A stretch of 33,859 nucleotides of DNA from Gammaproteobacteria bacterium (GTDB taxonomy: Bacteria; Pseudomonadota; Gammaproteobacteria; Steroidobacterales; Steroidobacteraceae), in contig VGVB01000032.1 in assembly GCA_016882265.1 (NCBI GenBank), positions 1 through 33,859 on the forward strand. The letters are read 5' to 3'. The notes under the pieces are model-generated. The model worked only from the letters and a program-made list of their open reading frames with translations. It was not told the DNA's origin and did not search any database. Below, in pieces: positions 9,748 to 19,039 of this stretch. A program made the translations under genes and the position numbers. Positions within the stretch are counted from its first letter, which is position 1, and the number at the start of each line of letters is the position of its first letter.

Positions 9748-11316
9748 ATGCCGGAACTGCTGCGGATCGGCGTGGACGTCGGCGGCACCAATACCGACGC
9801 CGTGCTGCTGGGCGGATGCACGGTGCTGGCGAGCCACAAGGCGCCGACCACGCCGGATGTCGGCAGCGGCATCGTGGCCGCGATCGATGATGTGCTGCGG
9901 TGCACCGCTACTCCGGCCGCCGCAGTCGGTGCTGTCATGATCGGCACGACCCACTTCACCAATGCGCTGATCGAGGCGCGGAATCTGTGCCGGGTCGGCG
10001 TCCTGGGCCTCGGCGCACCGGCCTCGCTGGCGGTTCCGCCGCTGGTGGACTGGCCGGCGGCGCTGCGCGCGGTCGTGCACGGGCACACGGCGATCGTCGC
10101 CGGTGGCTTCAATTACGATGGCCGGCCGATTGCGCCGTTGCATCCGGACGAAGTACGGCGTGCCGCGCGTGAGTTTGCCGCGCGCGGCCTCGAGGCGGTG
10201 GCCGTGTCCTCGGTATTCGCACCGGTGAACCCGGCCCAGGAGGACGAGGCGGCGCGGATCCTCCAGCAGGAGCTGCCCGGCGTCGATGTGACCCAGTCGG
10301 CCCGGATCGGCCGGATCGGACTGATCGAACGGGAAAACGCCGCGGTACTGAATGCGGCGCTGCTGCCGATGGCCGGGCGGGTGGTCGGGTCGTTTCGCCG
10401 TGCGCTGGCCAATCTCGGGTTGCGCGCGCCGTTCTTCGTCAGCCAGAACGACGGCACGCTGCTGGACCCCGACGTGGTGACCCGCTATCCGGTGCTGACC
10501 TTTGCGTCCGGTCCGACCAACAGCATGCGCGGTGCCGCGTTCCTCTCCGGCCGCCAGGACACGCTGGTGATGGACATCGGCGGCACCACGACCGACGTCG
10601 GCGTGCTGGTCCAGGGCTTTCCGCGCGAATCGTCGGTGGCGGTGAATATCGGTGGCGTGCGCACCAACTTCCGCATGCCGGACCTGCTGTCCATTGGTCT
10701 TGGCGGCGGCAGTCGGGTGGTGGTTGCGGACGGGCGCGTGCGCGTCGGTCCGGATTCGGTCGGGTTCCGGATCACCGAGGAAGCGCTCGTCTTCGGCGGC
10801 CGCACACTGACCGCGACCGACATCGCGGTGGCTGCCGGACAGGCCGAGATCGGCGACCGTGGCCGGGTGGCCGGACTCGACCGCCGGCTGGTGGCCGCGG
10901 CACTCGATGAAATCCATCGGCTGGCCGAGGAGGCGGTCGATCGTATGAAGACCAGTGCGACCGCCGTGCCGCTGGTGCTGGTGGGCGGCGGCAGCGTGCT
11001 GATCGGCCGGGAGCTGACCGGGGTTTCAGCGGTGACGGTGCCCGCTCATGCCGGGGTGGCCAATGCCATCGGTGCGGCGATCGCCCAGGTCAGCGGTGCG
11101 GTGGATCGCGTGTATTCGTATGAGGCGCTGGGCCGTGACGCTGCGCTGGCCCGGGCCCGGGAGGAAGCGCTGAGCCGGGCGGTGGCGGCCGGTGCGAGTG
11201 CCGGCTCGGTCGAGATCACCGAGGTCGAGGAACTGCCGCTGCAGTATCTGCCGGGCCAGGCGGTCCGGATCCGGGTCAAGGCAGTCGGCGATCTCGCCCT
11301 GGAGCGGGCGGCATGA
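9748..11316 (+). CDS. Hydantoinase/oxoprolinase family protein (HyuA-like)
   Basis: Member of the ATP-dependent hydantoinase A/oxoprolinase family (ASKHA fold), 522 residues. Visible motifs are the N-terminal phosphate loop RIGVDVGGTNTDAVLL, the GTTHFTNALIEA segment of the Hydant_A_N domain, the second nucleotide loop VMDIGGTTTDVG, the family's LLSIGLGGGSRV, and a C-terminal LVLVGGGSVLIG. The family activates cyclic amides or carbonyls by phosphorylation, usually with a HyuB partner, which is absent here. The ATG at 9748 has a GGAGGGG ribosome site; the frame upstream to 9694 lacks one. It is the first gene of the operon and overlaps the next by ATGA. The substrate is unknown; a hydantoin or thiohydantoin fits the neighbours. 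Confidence 0.9.
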   Translation: MPELLRIGVDVGGTNTDAVLLGGCTVLASHKAPTTPDVGSGIVAAIDDVLRCTATPAAAVGAVMIGTTHFTNALIEARNLCRVGVLGLGAPASLAVPPLVDWPAALRAVVHGHTAIVAGGFNYDGRPIAPLHPDEVRRAAREFAARGLEAVAVSSVFAPVNPAQEDEAARILQQELPGVDVTQSARIGRIGLIERENAAVLNAALLPMAGRVVGSFRRALANLGLRAPFFVSQNDGTLLDPDVVTRYPVLTFASGPTNSMRGAAFLSGRQDTLVMDIGGTTTDVGVLVQGFPRESSVAVNIGGVRTNFRMPDLLSIGLGGGSRVVVADGRVRVGPDSVGFRITEEALVFGGRTLTATDIAVAAGQAEIGDRGRVAGLDRRLVAAALDEIHRLAEEAVDRMKTSATAVPLVLVGGGSVLIGRELTGVSAVTVPAHAGVANAIGAAIAQVSGAVDRVYSYEALGRDAALARAREEALSRAVAAGASAGSVEITEVEELPLQYLPGQAVRIRVKAVGDLALERAA

Positions 11317-12413
11317 GTATGCGCATCGGTCTCGAACATGTGGAGGATCTCGCGCGCGGCGCTGCGATCCTTGGCACGGGCGGCGGCGGCGATCCCTACC
11401 TCGGCGGACTCATGCTGCGTCAGGCGCTGCAGGATGGGCGCACGGTCGAGCTGATCGACGTCGAGGCGCTGGCCGTGGACGACTTCGTCGTGCCCTTCGC
11501 GATGATGGGTGCACCGACCGTGCTGCTGGAGAAGATTCCGAGCGGCGCCGAAATGCTCGCGGCGCTGCGCACGACTGAGCGCTTCGCCGGGCGCCCGGTC
11601 CGGGCGTTGCTGTGTGCCGAGATTGGCGGCGTCAACGCGCTGTTGCCGCTGGTGCTGGGTGCGCGCTGCGGCCTGCCGGTGGTGGACGGCGACGGAATGG
11701 GCCGGGCCTTCCCGCAGTTGCAGATGACGACCTATCACATCTGCGGTGTGCCGGCCGGCCCGATGGTCATGGCCGACGAACACGCGAGCACCGTGCTGAT
11801 CGACACGCGCGAGGCGGCCGAGCTGGAACGCCTCGCCCGCAACATGGTGGTCGCCATGGGCGGGTCGAGCAGCGTGTGCCTGTATGCCATGGACGGCGGC
11901 GCCGCGCAGCGTTCGCTGGTGCGCGGAACGATCTCGCTGGCCCTCGGTCTCGGCCGGGTGGTGCGCGAGGCGCGCCGCGGGAGCAGCGACCCGTTCGCGG
12001 CGCTGCTCGCCTATCTGCGCGGCACTGAGTACTACCAGCACTGCCGTATCCTGTTCGCCGGCAAGGTTGCTGATCTGCTGCGCGAAACGGCCGGCGGCTG
12101 GGCGCAGGGGCGGGTGGTCGTCGAGGGGCTCGGCAGCTGGGCGGGCCGTTCCGTCACCGTGCAGTTCCAGAACGAACATCTGGTGGCGCGCGAGGGCGAG
12201 CGGGTGCTGGCCATCGTCCCGGACCTGATCGCGCTTCTCGACTCAGCCACGGCCGAACCGATCACCACGGACGGCCTGAAATACGGGCAGCGCATCACCA
12301 TGCTGGGCATCAGCGCGGCGCCGATCATGCGCACGCCGGCGGCGCTCGCCGTGTTCGGCCCGGCGGCCTTCGGACTCGCCGATCCGTTCACGCCGCTGGA
12401 GCAACTCGGATGA
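11313..12413 (+). CDS. DUF917 / S-methyl thiohydantoin desulfurase family protein
   Basis: The 366-residue protein matches the DUF917 family: an N-terminal LARGAAILGTGGGGDPYLGGL segment, then PFAMMGAPTVLLEKIP, EIGGVNALLPL, and GLPVVDGDGMGRAFPQLQMTTYHICG, with a beta-rich C-terminal domain ending around GISAAPIMRTPAALAVFGPAAFG. As I recall, Pfam renamed this family after a member was shown to be an S-methyl thiohydantoin desulfurase. Most members are uncharacterised and commonly sit beside HyuA-like proteins and NCS1 permeases, as here. The ATG overlaps the upstream stop (ATGA) and a second in-frame ATG follows two codons later. The 3' end overlaps the racemase gene by 4 bp. Confidence 0.85.
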   Translation: MSMRIGLEHVEDLARGAAILGTGGGGDPYLGGLMLRQALQDGRTVELIDVEALAVDDFVVPFAMMGAPTVLLEKIPSGAEMLAALRTTERFAGRPVRALLCAEIGGVNALLPLVLGARCGLPVVDGDGMGRAFPQLQMTTYHICGVPAGPMVMADEHASTVLIDTREAAELERLARNMVVAMGGSSSVCLYAMDGGAAQRSLVRGTISLALGLGRVVREARRGSSDPFAALLAYLRGTEYYQHCRILFAGKVADLLRETAGGWAQGRVVVEGLGSWAGRSVTVQFQNEHLVAREGERVLAIVPDLIALLDSATAEPITTDGLKYGQRITMLGISAAPIMRTPAALAVFGPAAFGLADPFTPLEQLG

Positions 12414-13162
12414 ACCACACCCGTATCGAGCTGATCACACCGATCATCACCGAGGGGCTGCGCACGCTGGACGAGGTGCGGCCGTTCGAGCGACCCGACC
12501 TGACGATCACCCATCGTCTGATCCGGCAGGGGCCGGCCTCCATCGAATCGGAGTTCGATGAGGCCCTCGCCGTGCCGGACACGATTCGCGCGGCGCTCGA
12601 GGCCGAGCGCCGCGGCGCCGATGCCATCATCATCGATTGCATGGGCGATCCGGGCCTGCAGGCCTGTCGCGAGGTGCTCAGCATCCCCGTCGTCGGTCCC
12701 GGTCAGACGGCGATGCACTTCGCCGGCATGCTCGGTCACCGCTTCAGCTTCATTACTGTGCTGGAGCGACTGCGGCCGATGGTGGGCCGGCTCATCGCCG
12801 GCTACGGTCTGGCCAGCAGCTTTGCCTCGTTCCGCGCGGTGGACATTCCGGTACTCGATATCGGCGCCGACACCGGCCGGCTGACCGCGGCCCTGTCGCG
12901 GGAGTCCATCGCCGCTGTCCAGCAGGACGGCGCCGACGTCATCGTGCTCGGCTGCACCGGATTCATGGGCTGCGCGACCGCGATGCGCGCCAGCCTGCTG
13001 GAGGCCGGCTGCGACGTCCCGGTCATCGACCCGATACCGCTGGCCCTGCACGTGGCCGACGCGCTGGTCCGGACCGGCCTGGCGCACAGCAAGCGGACCT
13101 GGCCGGCGCCCGGCCGGAAGCGGATCGCCGGCTTCCGGATTCCCGGATTCGACTCTGACTGA
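12410..13162 (+). CDS. Asp/Glu racemase superfamily, hydantoin racemase-like
   Basis: Cofactor-independent racemase fold of 250 residues. The two catalytic cysteines are at 77 (IIIDCMGDPGL) and 182 (VLGCTGF), virtually the positions known for hydantoin racemase HyuE. The LITPIITEG N-terminus and the VVGPGQTAMHFAGMLGHRFSFITV segment are typical of that branch. It probably interconverts enantiomers of a 5-substituted hydantoin-like intermediate; AroM-like or maleate isomerase-like functions are less likely. It overlaps the DUF917 gene by 4 bp and is followed by a 31-bp gap that holds the TonB receptor's ribosome site. Confidence 0.85.
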   Translation: MNHTRIELITPIITEGLRTLDEVRPFERPDLTITHRLIRQGPASIESEFDEALAVPDTIRAALEAERRGADAIIIDCMGDPGLQACREVLSIPVVGPGQTAMHFAGMLGHRFSFITVLERLRPMVGRLIAGYGLASSFASFRAVDIPVLDIGADTGRLTAALSRESIAAVQQDGADVIVLGCTGFMGCATAMRASLLEAGCDVPVIDPIPLALHVADALVRTGLAHSKRTWPAPGRKRIAGFRIPGFDSD

Positions 13163-13193
13163 ACCATACAGACTCAAGCGAAGGAGCATCGAC

Positions 13194-15341
13194 ATGGTCA
13201 CCCGCAACCTCACCTTGACCACCGCGATCCTGACCGCGCTGAACCTGCCGATTCTCGCCAGTGCGCAATCGGCCGCGACGCAGCTCGACGAGATCATGGT
13301 CACCGCCCAGAAACGCACGCAGAGCTTCGGCGACGTCGGCATTGCGGTCAGCGTCCTGTCCGGTGAAGATGTCCGCAGCCTCGGCTTCACGCAGTTGAAG
13401 GACGTGGCGGCGCAGACACCGAACGTGCAGATCAAGGAGGTCGTCGCCAACAGCGTGCCGAACGTGACGATCCGCGGTGTCGGGTTGAACGACTATGCCG
13501 CCAACAACAATCCAGCGGCGGGCATCTACGTGGATGACGTCTACCTGGTGTCGCCGACGATGCTGAGTTTCGGCCTGTTCGATCTGGACCGCATCGAGGT
13601 GCTGAAGGGGCCGCAGGGCACGCTGTTCGGCCGCAACACGACGGCCGGGACGGTCAACTTCTACAGCCGCAAGCCCACAGCGGAACTGGAAGGCTACGTG
13701 AGCCTGGACTATGGCCGCTATGACCGCGCCATGCTCGAGGCGGCCATCGGCGGACCGCTCGGCGACCGGGTTCAGGGCAGGCTCGCGGTGCAGTCCGTGC
13801 AGCAGGGCTCGGGCTGGCAGATCAACCGGCTGAACGGCGATCGCGTCGGCGAAGTGGACCGCACGGCGGGTCGGGTGCAGTTGGCCTGGACGGTCGGCGA
13901 TGCGGTCACCGTCCGGCTGGGGGTCCACGCCGGTAACGACCAGTCCGACGTGGCGCTGATCAAGATCGACAACCCGTTCACGCCCGAGGATGACGGCGAG
14001 ACCAATCCCTTCCGCTCCGGTGCCTCGGTGCCGACGCGTATGGACCTTGAGGCCCGCGGGGCATACCTCGGCATCGACTGGGCAATTTCCGAGACCCTGA
14101 CGCTGAACTCGGTGACCGGCTACGAGGACTTCAGCCGCATGCACGTCGAGGACCGCGACGCGGCGAGTCTTGAACAGCTCGACGGCTATTTCGCCAACGA
14201 CATCGAACAGTTTTCCGAGGAACTCCGGTTGACCCGCCTTGGCGACCGACTGGTGCTGATCGGCGGCGTCTTCTACGGCACCGACTCGGTGGAGACCCGC
14301 GATCGCTTCGACAGCCGGGATCTGCTGCCGTTGTTCGGGCTGGCCGGCATGGCCTCGATCGGCAATGAGTATGACCAGGACACGACCTCGAAGGCCGTGT
14401 TCGTGCACAGTGAATGGAAACTGACACCGGACTGGAAACTCACCGCCGGCGCCCGCTACACCGACGAACAGAAGGAGTTCAGGAACGCGTTCACCTACCT
14501 GATCACGACCGGCGGAACGGAGATCCAGATCTTCCCGCCGGTCGCGCGCGACTTCGACTCGCAGGACGTGTCCGGCAGGATCGGGCTGGACTATTCCGGC
14601 TGGGCCGACACGCTGCTCTACGCCAGCGTGAGCCGCGGGTTCAAGTCGGGCGGCTTCCAGGGTCAGTTGACTTTTGACCCGAGCGGCCTGCAGCCCTTCG
14701 ATGACGAGACGCTGATTGCCTGGGAGGTCGGCCTGAAGACCCGGCGTCTCGGCAATACGCTGCAGTTCAATGCCTCCGCCTTCTACTATGATTACCAGGA
14801 TCTGCAGTTCTATGGGGGGCTGTTCGATTCACCGGTCGGCACACTGTTCGGGATTGCCAACGTCGGCGATGCGGAGGTCAAGGGCGCCGAGGTCGATCTG
14901 TGGTGGCGCCCGGCCGCGGGATTGGACCTGCGTCTTGGTGTCGGCCTGCTCGACACCGAAGTGACACGTTCCGTGGTACCCGGTGTGACGCGCGGCAGCG
15001 AGCTGCCGAATTCGCCCGAAATGACGCTGAACGGGCTCATCCGTTACCAGTGGCCGTTGACCGGAAACCTGACCGCAGAAATGCAGTTGGCGGCGAACTA
15101 TCAGGGCGATGTGACGTTCGACACCGTGCGCAATCCGCCGGTGGCCAGCGAATCGGGGTACTGGCTGGCGGATGCGCGCATCGGCATCGGTGCGCAGGAT
15201 GGCCGCTGGAATCTTGCCGCCTGGTGTCGCAATCTGGCTGACGAACGCTATCGCACGCAGGTGACGTTCTCGAGCGTCGGCTACGGCGAGTCGGTCGGGC
15301 CACCGCGTACCTACGGCGTCAACCTGACCTTCCGACTGTGA
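13194..15341 (+). CDS. TonB-dependent outer-membrane receptor
   Basis: Outer-membrane active transporter of 715 residues. It has a signal peptide ending near ILASAQSA, a TonB-box-like LDEIMVTAQ, and a plug domain (about 45-160) with TIRGVGLND and the conserved IEVLKGPQGTLFGRNTTAGTVNF. A long beta-barrel follows, including YASVSRGFKSGGFQG and ending in GPPRTYGVNLTFRL. It resembles the receptors common in sphingomonads and some oligotrophic gammaproteobacteria that import organic compounds. An AAGGAG ribosome site precedes the ATG. Its place in the middle of a catabolic operon implies that it imports the pathway's substrate. The ligand cannot be read from the sequence. Confidence 0.95.
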   Translation: MVTRNLTLTTAILTALNLPILASAQSAATQLDEIMVTAQKRTQSFGDVGIAVSVLSGEDVRSLGFTQLKDVAAQTPNVQIKEVVANSVPNVTIRGVGLNDYAANNNPAAGIYVDDVYLVSPTMLSFGLFDLDRIEVLKGPQGTLFGRNTTAGTVNFYSRKPTAELEGYVSLDYGRYDRAMLEAAIGGPLGDRVQGRLAVQSVQQGSGWQINRLNGDRVGEVDRTAGRVQLAWTVGDAVTVRLGVHAGNDQSDVALIKIDNPFTPEDDGETNPFRSGASVPTRMDLEARGAYLGIDWAISETLTLNSVTGYEDFSRMHVEDRDAASLEQLDGYFANDIEQFSEELRLTRLGDRLVLIGGVFYGTDSVETRDRFDSRDLLPLFGLAGMASIGNEYDQDTTSKAVFVHSEWKLTPDWKLTAGARYTDEQKEFRNAFTYLITTGGTEIQIFPPVARDFDSQDVSGRIGLDYSGWADTLLYASVSRGFKSGGFQGQLTFDPSGLQPFDDETLIAWEVGLKTRRLGNTLQFNASAFYYDYQDLQFYGGLFDSPVGTLFGIANVGDAEVKGAEVDLWWRPAAGLDLRLGVGLLDTEVTRSVVPGVTRGSELPNSPEMTLNGLIRYQWPLTGNLTAEMQLAANYQGDVTFDTVRNPPVASESGYWLADARIGIGAQDGRWNLAAWCRNLADERYRTQVTFSSVGYGESVGPPRTYGVNLTFRL

Positions 15342-15357
15342 GCGGCATCATGCCCAG

Positions 15358-16254
15358 GTGAGTACGGAGTTCGTATCCGCAGGCAGCCTCGGCGAAGCGC
15401 TGGACTGGCTGGCATCCCTGGGCAGTGATGCCGCGGTGCTGGCCGGCGGCACGGACCTGATGCTGCAGCTGCGGCGGGATGAACAGCGGGCGGGTACGCT
15501 CCTGCACATCGAGCGTCTGCGTGAACTCGGCGAAGTACGTCGCAGTGACGCGCTGGCGATCGGTGCGCTGGTGACCCATCGTAAACTGGCGCGGGCGCCG
15601 GAGCTGCGCCCCTGCCATGGCGCGATCTGTGCGGCTGCCGCGTTGGTGGGCGGCTGGCAGACTCAGAACGTTGGTACGGTCGGCGGCAATCTCTGTAACG
15701 CGTCACCCGCGGCTGATCTCGTGCCGCCACTGCTGGTGCACGGTGCGCGAGTCGGGCTGGAGAGCAGGGCCCGGGGCCGGCGCGAGTTGGCGCTCGCGGA
15801 GTTCCTGCTGGATCGCCGTCGTACCCGGCGGGAGCCGGATGAACTGCTTACCGAAGTGCTGCTGGAGCCGGTGGCGCCGCGCACCGCTGACACCTTCATG
15901 AAAGTCGGCAGGCGCTCGGCGATGGAAGTGGCCATCGCCAGCCTGGCCCTGCGCCTGACCCTGGCGCCGGATGACGCAACCATTACCGCGGTACGCGTGG
16001 CCACGGGCGCGGTGGGACCCGTCGCCTGTCGTGCTGTGGCTACCGAGGCTCTGTTGACCGGAGCGCGGCTCGGCGACGCGATCGCTCGCGCTGCCGCCGC
16101 GCAGCTCAGCCAGGAGATCCGGCCGATTGACGACGCCCGGGGCAGTGCGAGCTACCGTCGTGCCGTGATCGGTCGCGTACTGGTGCAGGCGCTGGACGAC
16201 TGCGCAGCGCGTATTCGGGCGAGGCGGCAGCGCGGGCACGGGGACGACCGATGA
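15358..16254 (+). CDS. Molybdenum hydroxylase FAD-binding subunit (CoxM/XdhB-like)
   Basis: Medium subunit of a xanthine dehydrogenase-family enzyme, 298 residues. It passes electrons from the Fe-S centres to an acceptor through FAD. The FAD loops VLAGGTDLM (28-35) and TVGGNLCNASPAAD (107-120) are clear, and the C-terminal domain with KVGRRSAMEVAIASLALRL is typical. The start is a GTG 16 bp after the TonB receptor stop; an ATG at 15350 is out of frame. The ribosome site is weak (CCAGG). It ends in an ATGA overlap with the 2Fe-2S subunit. Confidence 0.92.
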   Translation: MSTEFVSAGSLGEALDWLASLGSDAAVLAGGTDLMLQLRRDEQRAGTLLHIERLRELGEVRRSDALAIGALVTHRKLARAPELRPCHGAICAAAALVGGWQTQNVGTVGGNLCNASPAADLVPPLLVHGARVGLESRARGRRELALAEFLLDRRRTRREPDELLTEVLLEPVAPRTADTFMKVGRRSAMEVAIASLALRLTLAPDDATITAVRVATGAVGPVACRAVATEALLTGARLGDAIARAAAAQLSQEIRPIDDARGSASYRRAVIGRVLVQALDDCAARIRARRQRGHGDDR

Positions 16255-16736
16255 TCGAGCTGCGGCTGCAGCTCAACGGACGCGATGAGCGTGTGGCCAT
16301 CGAGCCGGCGGAGACGCTGCTCGACGTCCTGCGCGGCCGTCTGCGCCTGACCGGCACGAAGGAAAGCTGTCGTGAGGGCGAGTGCGGCGCCTGCACGGTA
16401 CTCATCGACGGCCAGCCGGTGGCGTCCTGCCTGTATGCAGCGCAGGCGGCGGCGGGACGCCGGGTCGAGACCGTGGAGGGGCTGGCTGCGGGCGGTGAGC
16501 TGGCGCCGCTGCAGCGCCGGCTGATCGAGGCGGCGGCGGTGCAGTGCGGTTACTGCACGCCCGGCATGCTGATGACTTTGACGGCGTTGCTGCGGGAACA
16601 GCCGGAACCCACCGCGGCGCAGGTCCGGGAAGCACTGGCGGGCAATGTCTGTCGCTGCACCGGCTATGCGCAGATCGTCGAGGCCGTGGCCGGATCGGTG
16701 CTGCCGGCAGGGCCATGCGGGCGTGCCGCGCCGTGA
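16251..16736 (+). CDS. Molybdenum hydroxylase 2Fe-2S subunit (CoxS/XdhC-type small chain)
   Basis: Small subunit (161 residues) carrying two 2Fe-2S clusters. The plant ferredoxin-like cluster uses Cys40, 45, 48 and 60 (KESCREGECGACTV and VASC). The helical-domain cluster uses Cys99, 102, 134 and 136 (QCGYCTPGM and CRCTGY). All eight ligands are present, so electron transfer should be intact. The ATG overlaps the FAD subunit stop by 4 bp, and the 3' end overlaps the Mo subunit. Confidence 0.95.
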   Translation: MIELRLQLNGRDERVAIEPAETLLDVLRGRLRLTGTKESCREGECGACTVLIDGQPVASCLYAAQAAAGRRVETVEGLAAGGELAPLQRRLIEAAAVQCGYCTPGMLMTLTALLREQPEPTAAQVREALAGNVCRCTGYAQIVEAVAGSVLPAGPCGRAAP

Positions 16737-19039
16737 CATCGATCGGCAGCAGCGTGGAGCGCACCGATAGTGCAGCCAAGGTCAGGGGCGAGACTGTCTA
16801 CGCGATCGACCGGATCGAGGCCGGCATGCTGCACGGACAGTTGCTGCGGTCGCCAGTGCCGGCCGGAAGCATCATCCGCCTTGAGACCGCGCGGGCCCGG
16901 GCCGTGCCGGGGGTGCGGGCGGTAATCACGGCGGCCGATGTACCGGACGTTCTGGCAGGCTGGTTCCTGCGCGACACCCCGCTGTTTGCCCGCAAGGTCG
17001 TTCGCTACGCTGGTGAGCCGGTGGCGGCCGTGGCTGCCGACACCCTCGAAGCGGCACGGGCGGCAGTACAGGCTCTCGAGCTGGTGCTCGAGGAGCACGA
17101 GGCGATCCACAGCATCGAGGATGCCCTGCGTACCGGTGCTGCGCTGGTACACCCCGAATGGCGCACGTATCAGTTCCTGCCCGGTGGCGAGTGGCCACGC
17201 GCAGGGAACGTGGCGACCCGATCAGTCTGCGAGGTCGGTGACGTCGCCAGTGCGTTCCGGCGCGCGCACCGCGTAGTCGAGGACACCTTCAGCAGCAATC
17301 GCCAGTTCCAGGCCTTCCTCGAGGCGCGCTCGGCGATCGGCATCTGCCGTGGTGGCCGCTACGTCGTTCATACCGGGCACCAGTACCCGTTCAACGTGCG
17401 CGACCGCATCGCCCAGTTTCTCGACCTGCCGCAGTCATGGGTCCGGGTGTGTGGCCATGCTCTGGGCGGCGGATTTGGCGGCAAGCTCGACTACGGTCTC
17501 GAGCCCTACGCCGCCGTGCTGTCGCGTTTCGCGGGCGGACGGCCGGTGCGGCTGGCGCACAGCTTTGCCGAGGATCTGGCCGCGGCCGGCCCGCGCGACA
17601 ACTCGATCATCACGATCCGCTCGGCGCTCGACGCCAGCGGCGCGATCATCGGCCGGGAGTTCCGTGCCGACCTCGACAACGGGGCCTACACCGGCGAGAT
17701 GCTGGCCATGCCCGGCATCGCTGCCAATATCGCCGGCGCCGTCTATCGCGTGGGCGCGGCCCGCGTCGAGAGCAATCTGGTCTATACGAACACGCCGCCG
17801 ACCGGAGCATTCCGCGGCGTCAGCGGAGTGGCCATGTACACGGCGCTCGAGCGTCACATGGATCACATCGCGCGCGAGCTGGGTGTGGACCGGCGGGAGT
17901 ACCGGTTGCGGCATCTGTTGGCCCCGGGGGACGCCCTGCTCAGCGGGCAGGTACTGCCGGACGCCGGCATCCTCCGCGAAGCCTTCGACGCGGTCGAGCG
18001 GATTGCGCCCTGGGCCGGGCTGAGCAACCGGCGACAGCCGTGGCGGGGCGTGGGGATCGGGGCCTGTGTCTGGGTGACGAACCCGGGTCCCGCAAGCGTC
18101 ACGCTCAAGCTGAACGAGGACGGTACGGTGGCAGTGCTCAGCGGTGCGATCGAGATCGGCTCCGGCTCGTTCGCGGCCGGCGTGACGCAGCTCGTCGCCG
18201 AGGAACTCGGCCTGCGGCCAACGGACGTGGTCCTGCCCGAACCCGATACCGACGTTGCTGCTTACGACAGCGGGTCACAGGGCAGCCGCACGGTCCGCAT
18301 GATCGGCGGCGCGGCGCGCGCGGAAGCCCGGCAATTGCGGGCACAGATTCTCGAACGAGCTGCCCATCTGCTGCAGGCCGGCCCCGACGATCTGGAACTC
18401 GGCGGGGGCGCTGTGCGGCGGCGTGACGCCGCCGCAGGCCAGGTACCGCTCGCGCTCGTAGCTGCAGCCGATCTGTTTCAGGCCGGGCCGATTGCAGCGA
18501 CGGCGCGCTATGCCGAGCCGCCGCCCGCCTTCGATCCCACCCGCAGCAGCGGTGCACTGATGCCGGCCTTCCCCGGCGTCAGCTACCACGTCCATCTGGC
18601 CGAGGTCGAAGTCGATCCCGTGACCGGCACTGTCCGCGTGCTGCGCTACGTCGTGGCCCAGGAGGTCGGGCGAGCAATCAATCCGGCGAACATCCGCGGG
18701 CAGATTCAGGGCGGCGTCGCGCAGGGCATCGGTCTCACGCTCCACGAAAGTCTGAGAATGGAACGAGGTCACTGCGTGGAGCGTTCGATGGCGACCTACC
18801 GCCTGCCGCTCAGTGTCGACGTCCCGGATGTCGAGGTCGTCCTGCTGGAGCATCCGGATCCCCAGGCGCCGCATGGAATCCGTGGTGTCGCCGAGGCGCC
18901 GATCGTCCTCGTTCCGGCGGTCATCGGTAATGCGGTGGCGGATGCCATCGGCCAGCCGGTTCATGCGACGCCGATCACTCCAGAGGAAATTCTGCGCCTG
19001 ATCATGGCCGGGGAGGCGGATCCTGTTGCGGCCGGCTGA
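16715..19039 (+). CDS. Molybdenum hydroxylase large (molybdopterin-binding) subunit
   Basis: Catalytic subunit of a xanthine dehydrogenase-family hydroxylase, 774 residues, which would hydroxylate an N-heterocycle at a carbon next to nitrogen with water-derived oxygen. Visible features are GGGFGGK (251-257), GAFRG (364-368), SGSQGSRT (519-526) for molybdopterin binding, and GVAEAP with the probable catalytic base Glu727. The loop that reads GQG in many relatives is GSG here (482-484), as in some less-studied branches. I chose the ATG at 16715 (GCAGGG upstream). A GTG at 16733 that overlaps the previous stop as GTGA is a good alternative. Maturation factors of the XdhC/CoxI kind are absent nearby. 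Substrate unknown. Confidence 0.92.
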   Translation: MRACRAVTSIGSSVERTDSAAKVRGETVYAIDRIEAGMLHGQLLRSPVPAGSIIRLETARARAVPGVRAVITAADVPDVLAGWFLRDTPLFARKVVRYAGEPVAAVAADTLEAARAAVQALELVLEEHEAIHSIEDALRTGAALVHPEWRTYQFLPGGEWPRAGNVATRSVCEVGDVASAFRRAHRVVEDTFSSNRQFQAFLEARSAIGICRGGRYVVHTGHQYPFNVRDRIAQFLDLPQSWVRVCGHALGGGFGGKLDYGLEPYAAVLSRFAGGRPVRLAHSFAEDLAAAGPRDNSIITIRSALDASGAIIGREFRADLDNGAYTGEMLAMPGIAANIAGAVYRVGAARVESNLVYTNTPPTGAFRGVSGVAMYTALERHMDHIARELGVDRREYRLRHLLAPGDALLSGQVLPDAGILREAFDAVERIAPWAGLSNRRQPWRGVGIGACVWVTNPGPASVTLKLNEDGTVAVLSGAIEIGSGSFAAGVTQLVAEELGLRPTDVVLPEPDTDVAAYDSGSQGSRTVRMIGGAARAEARQLRAQILERAAHLLQAGPDDLELGGGAVRRRDAAAGQVPLALVAAADLFQAGPIAATARYAEPPPAFDPTRSSGALMPAFPGVSYHVHLAEVEVDPVTGTVRVLRYVVAQEVGRAINPANIRGQIQGGVAQGIGLTLHESLRMERGHCVERSMATYRLPLSVDVPDVEVVLLEHPDPQAPHGIRGVAEAPIVLVPAVIGNAVADAIGQPVHATPITPEEILRLIMAGEADPVAAG

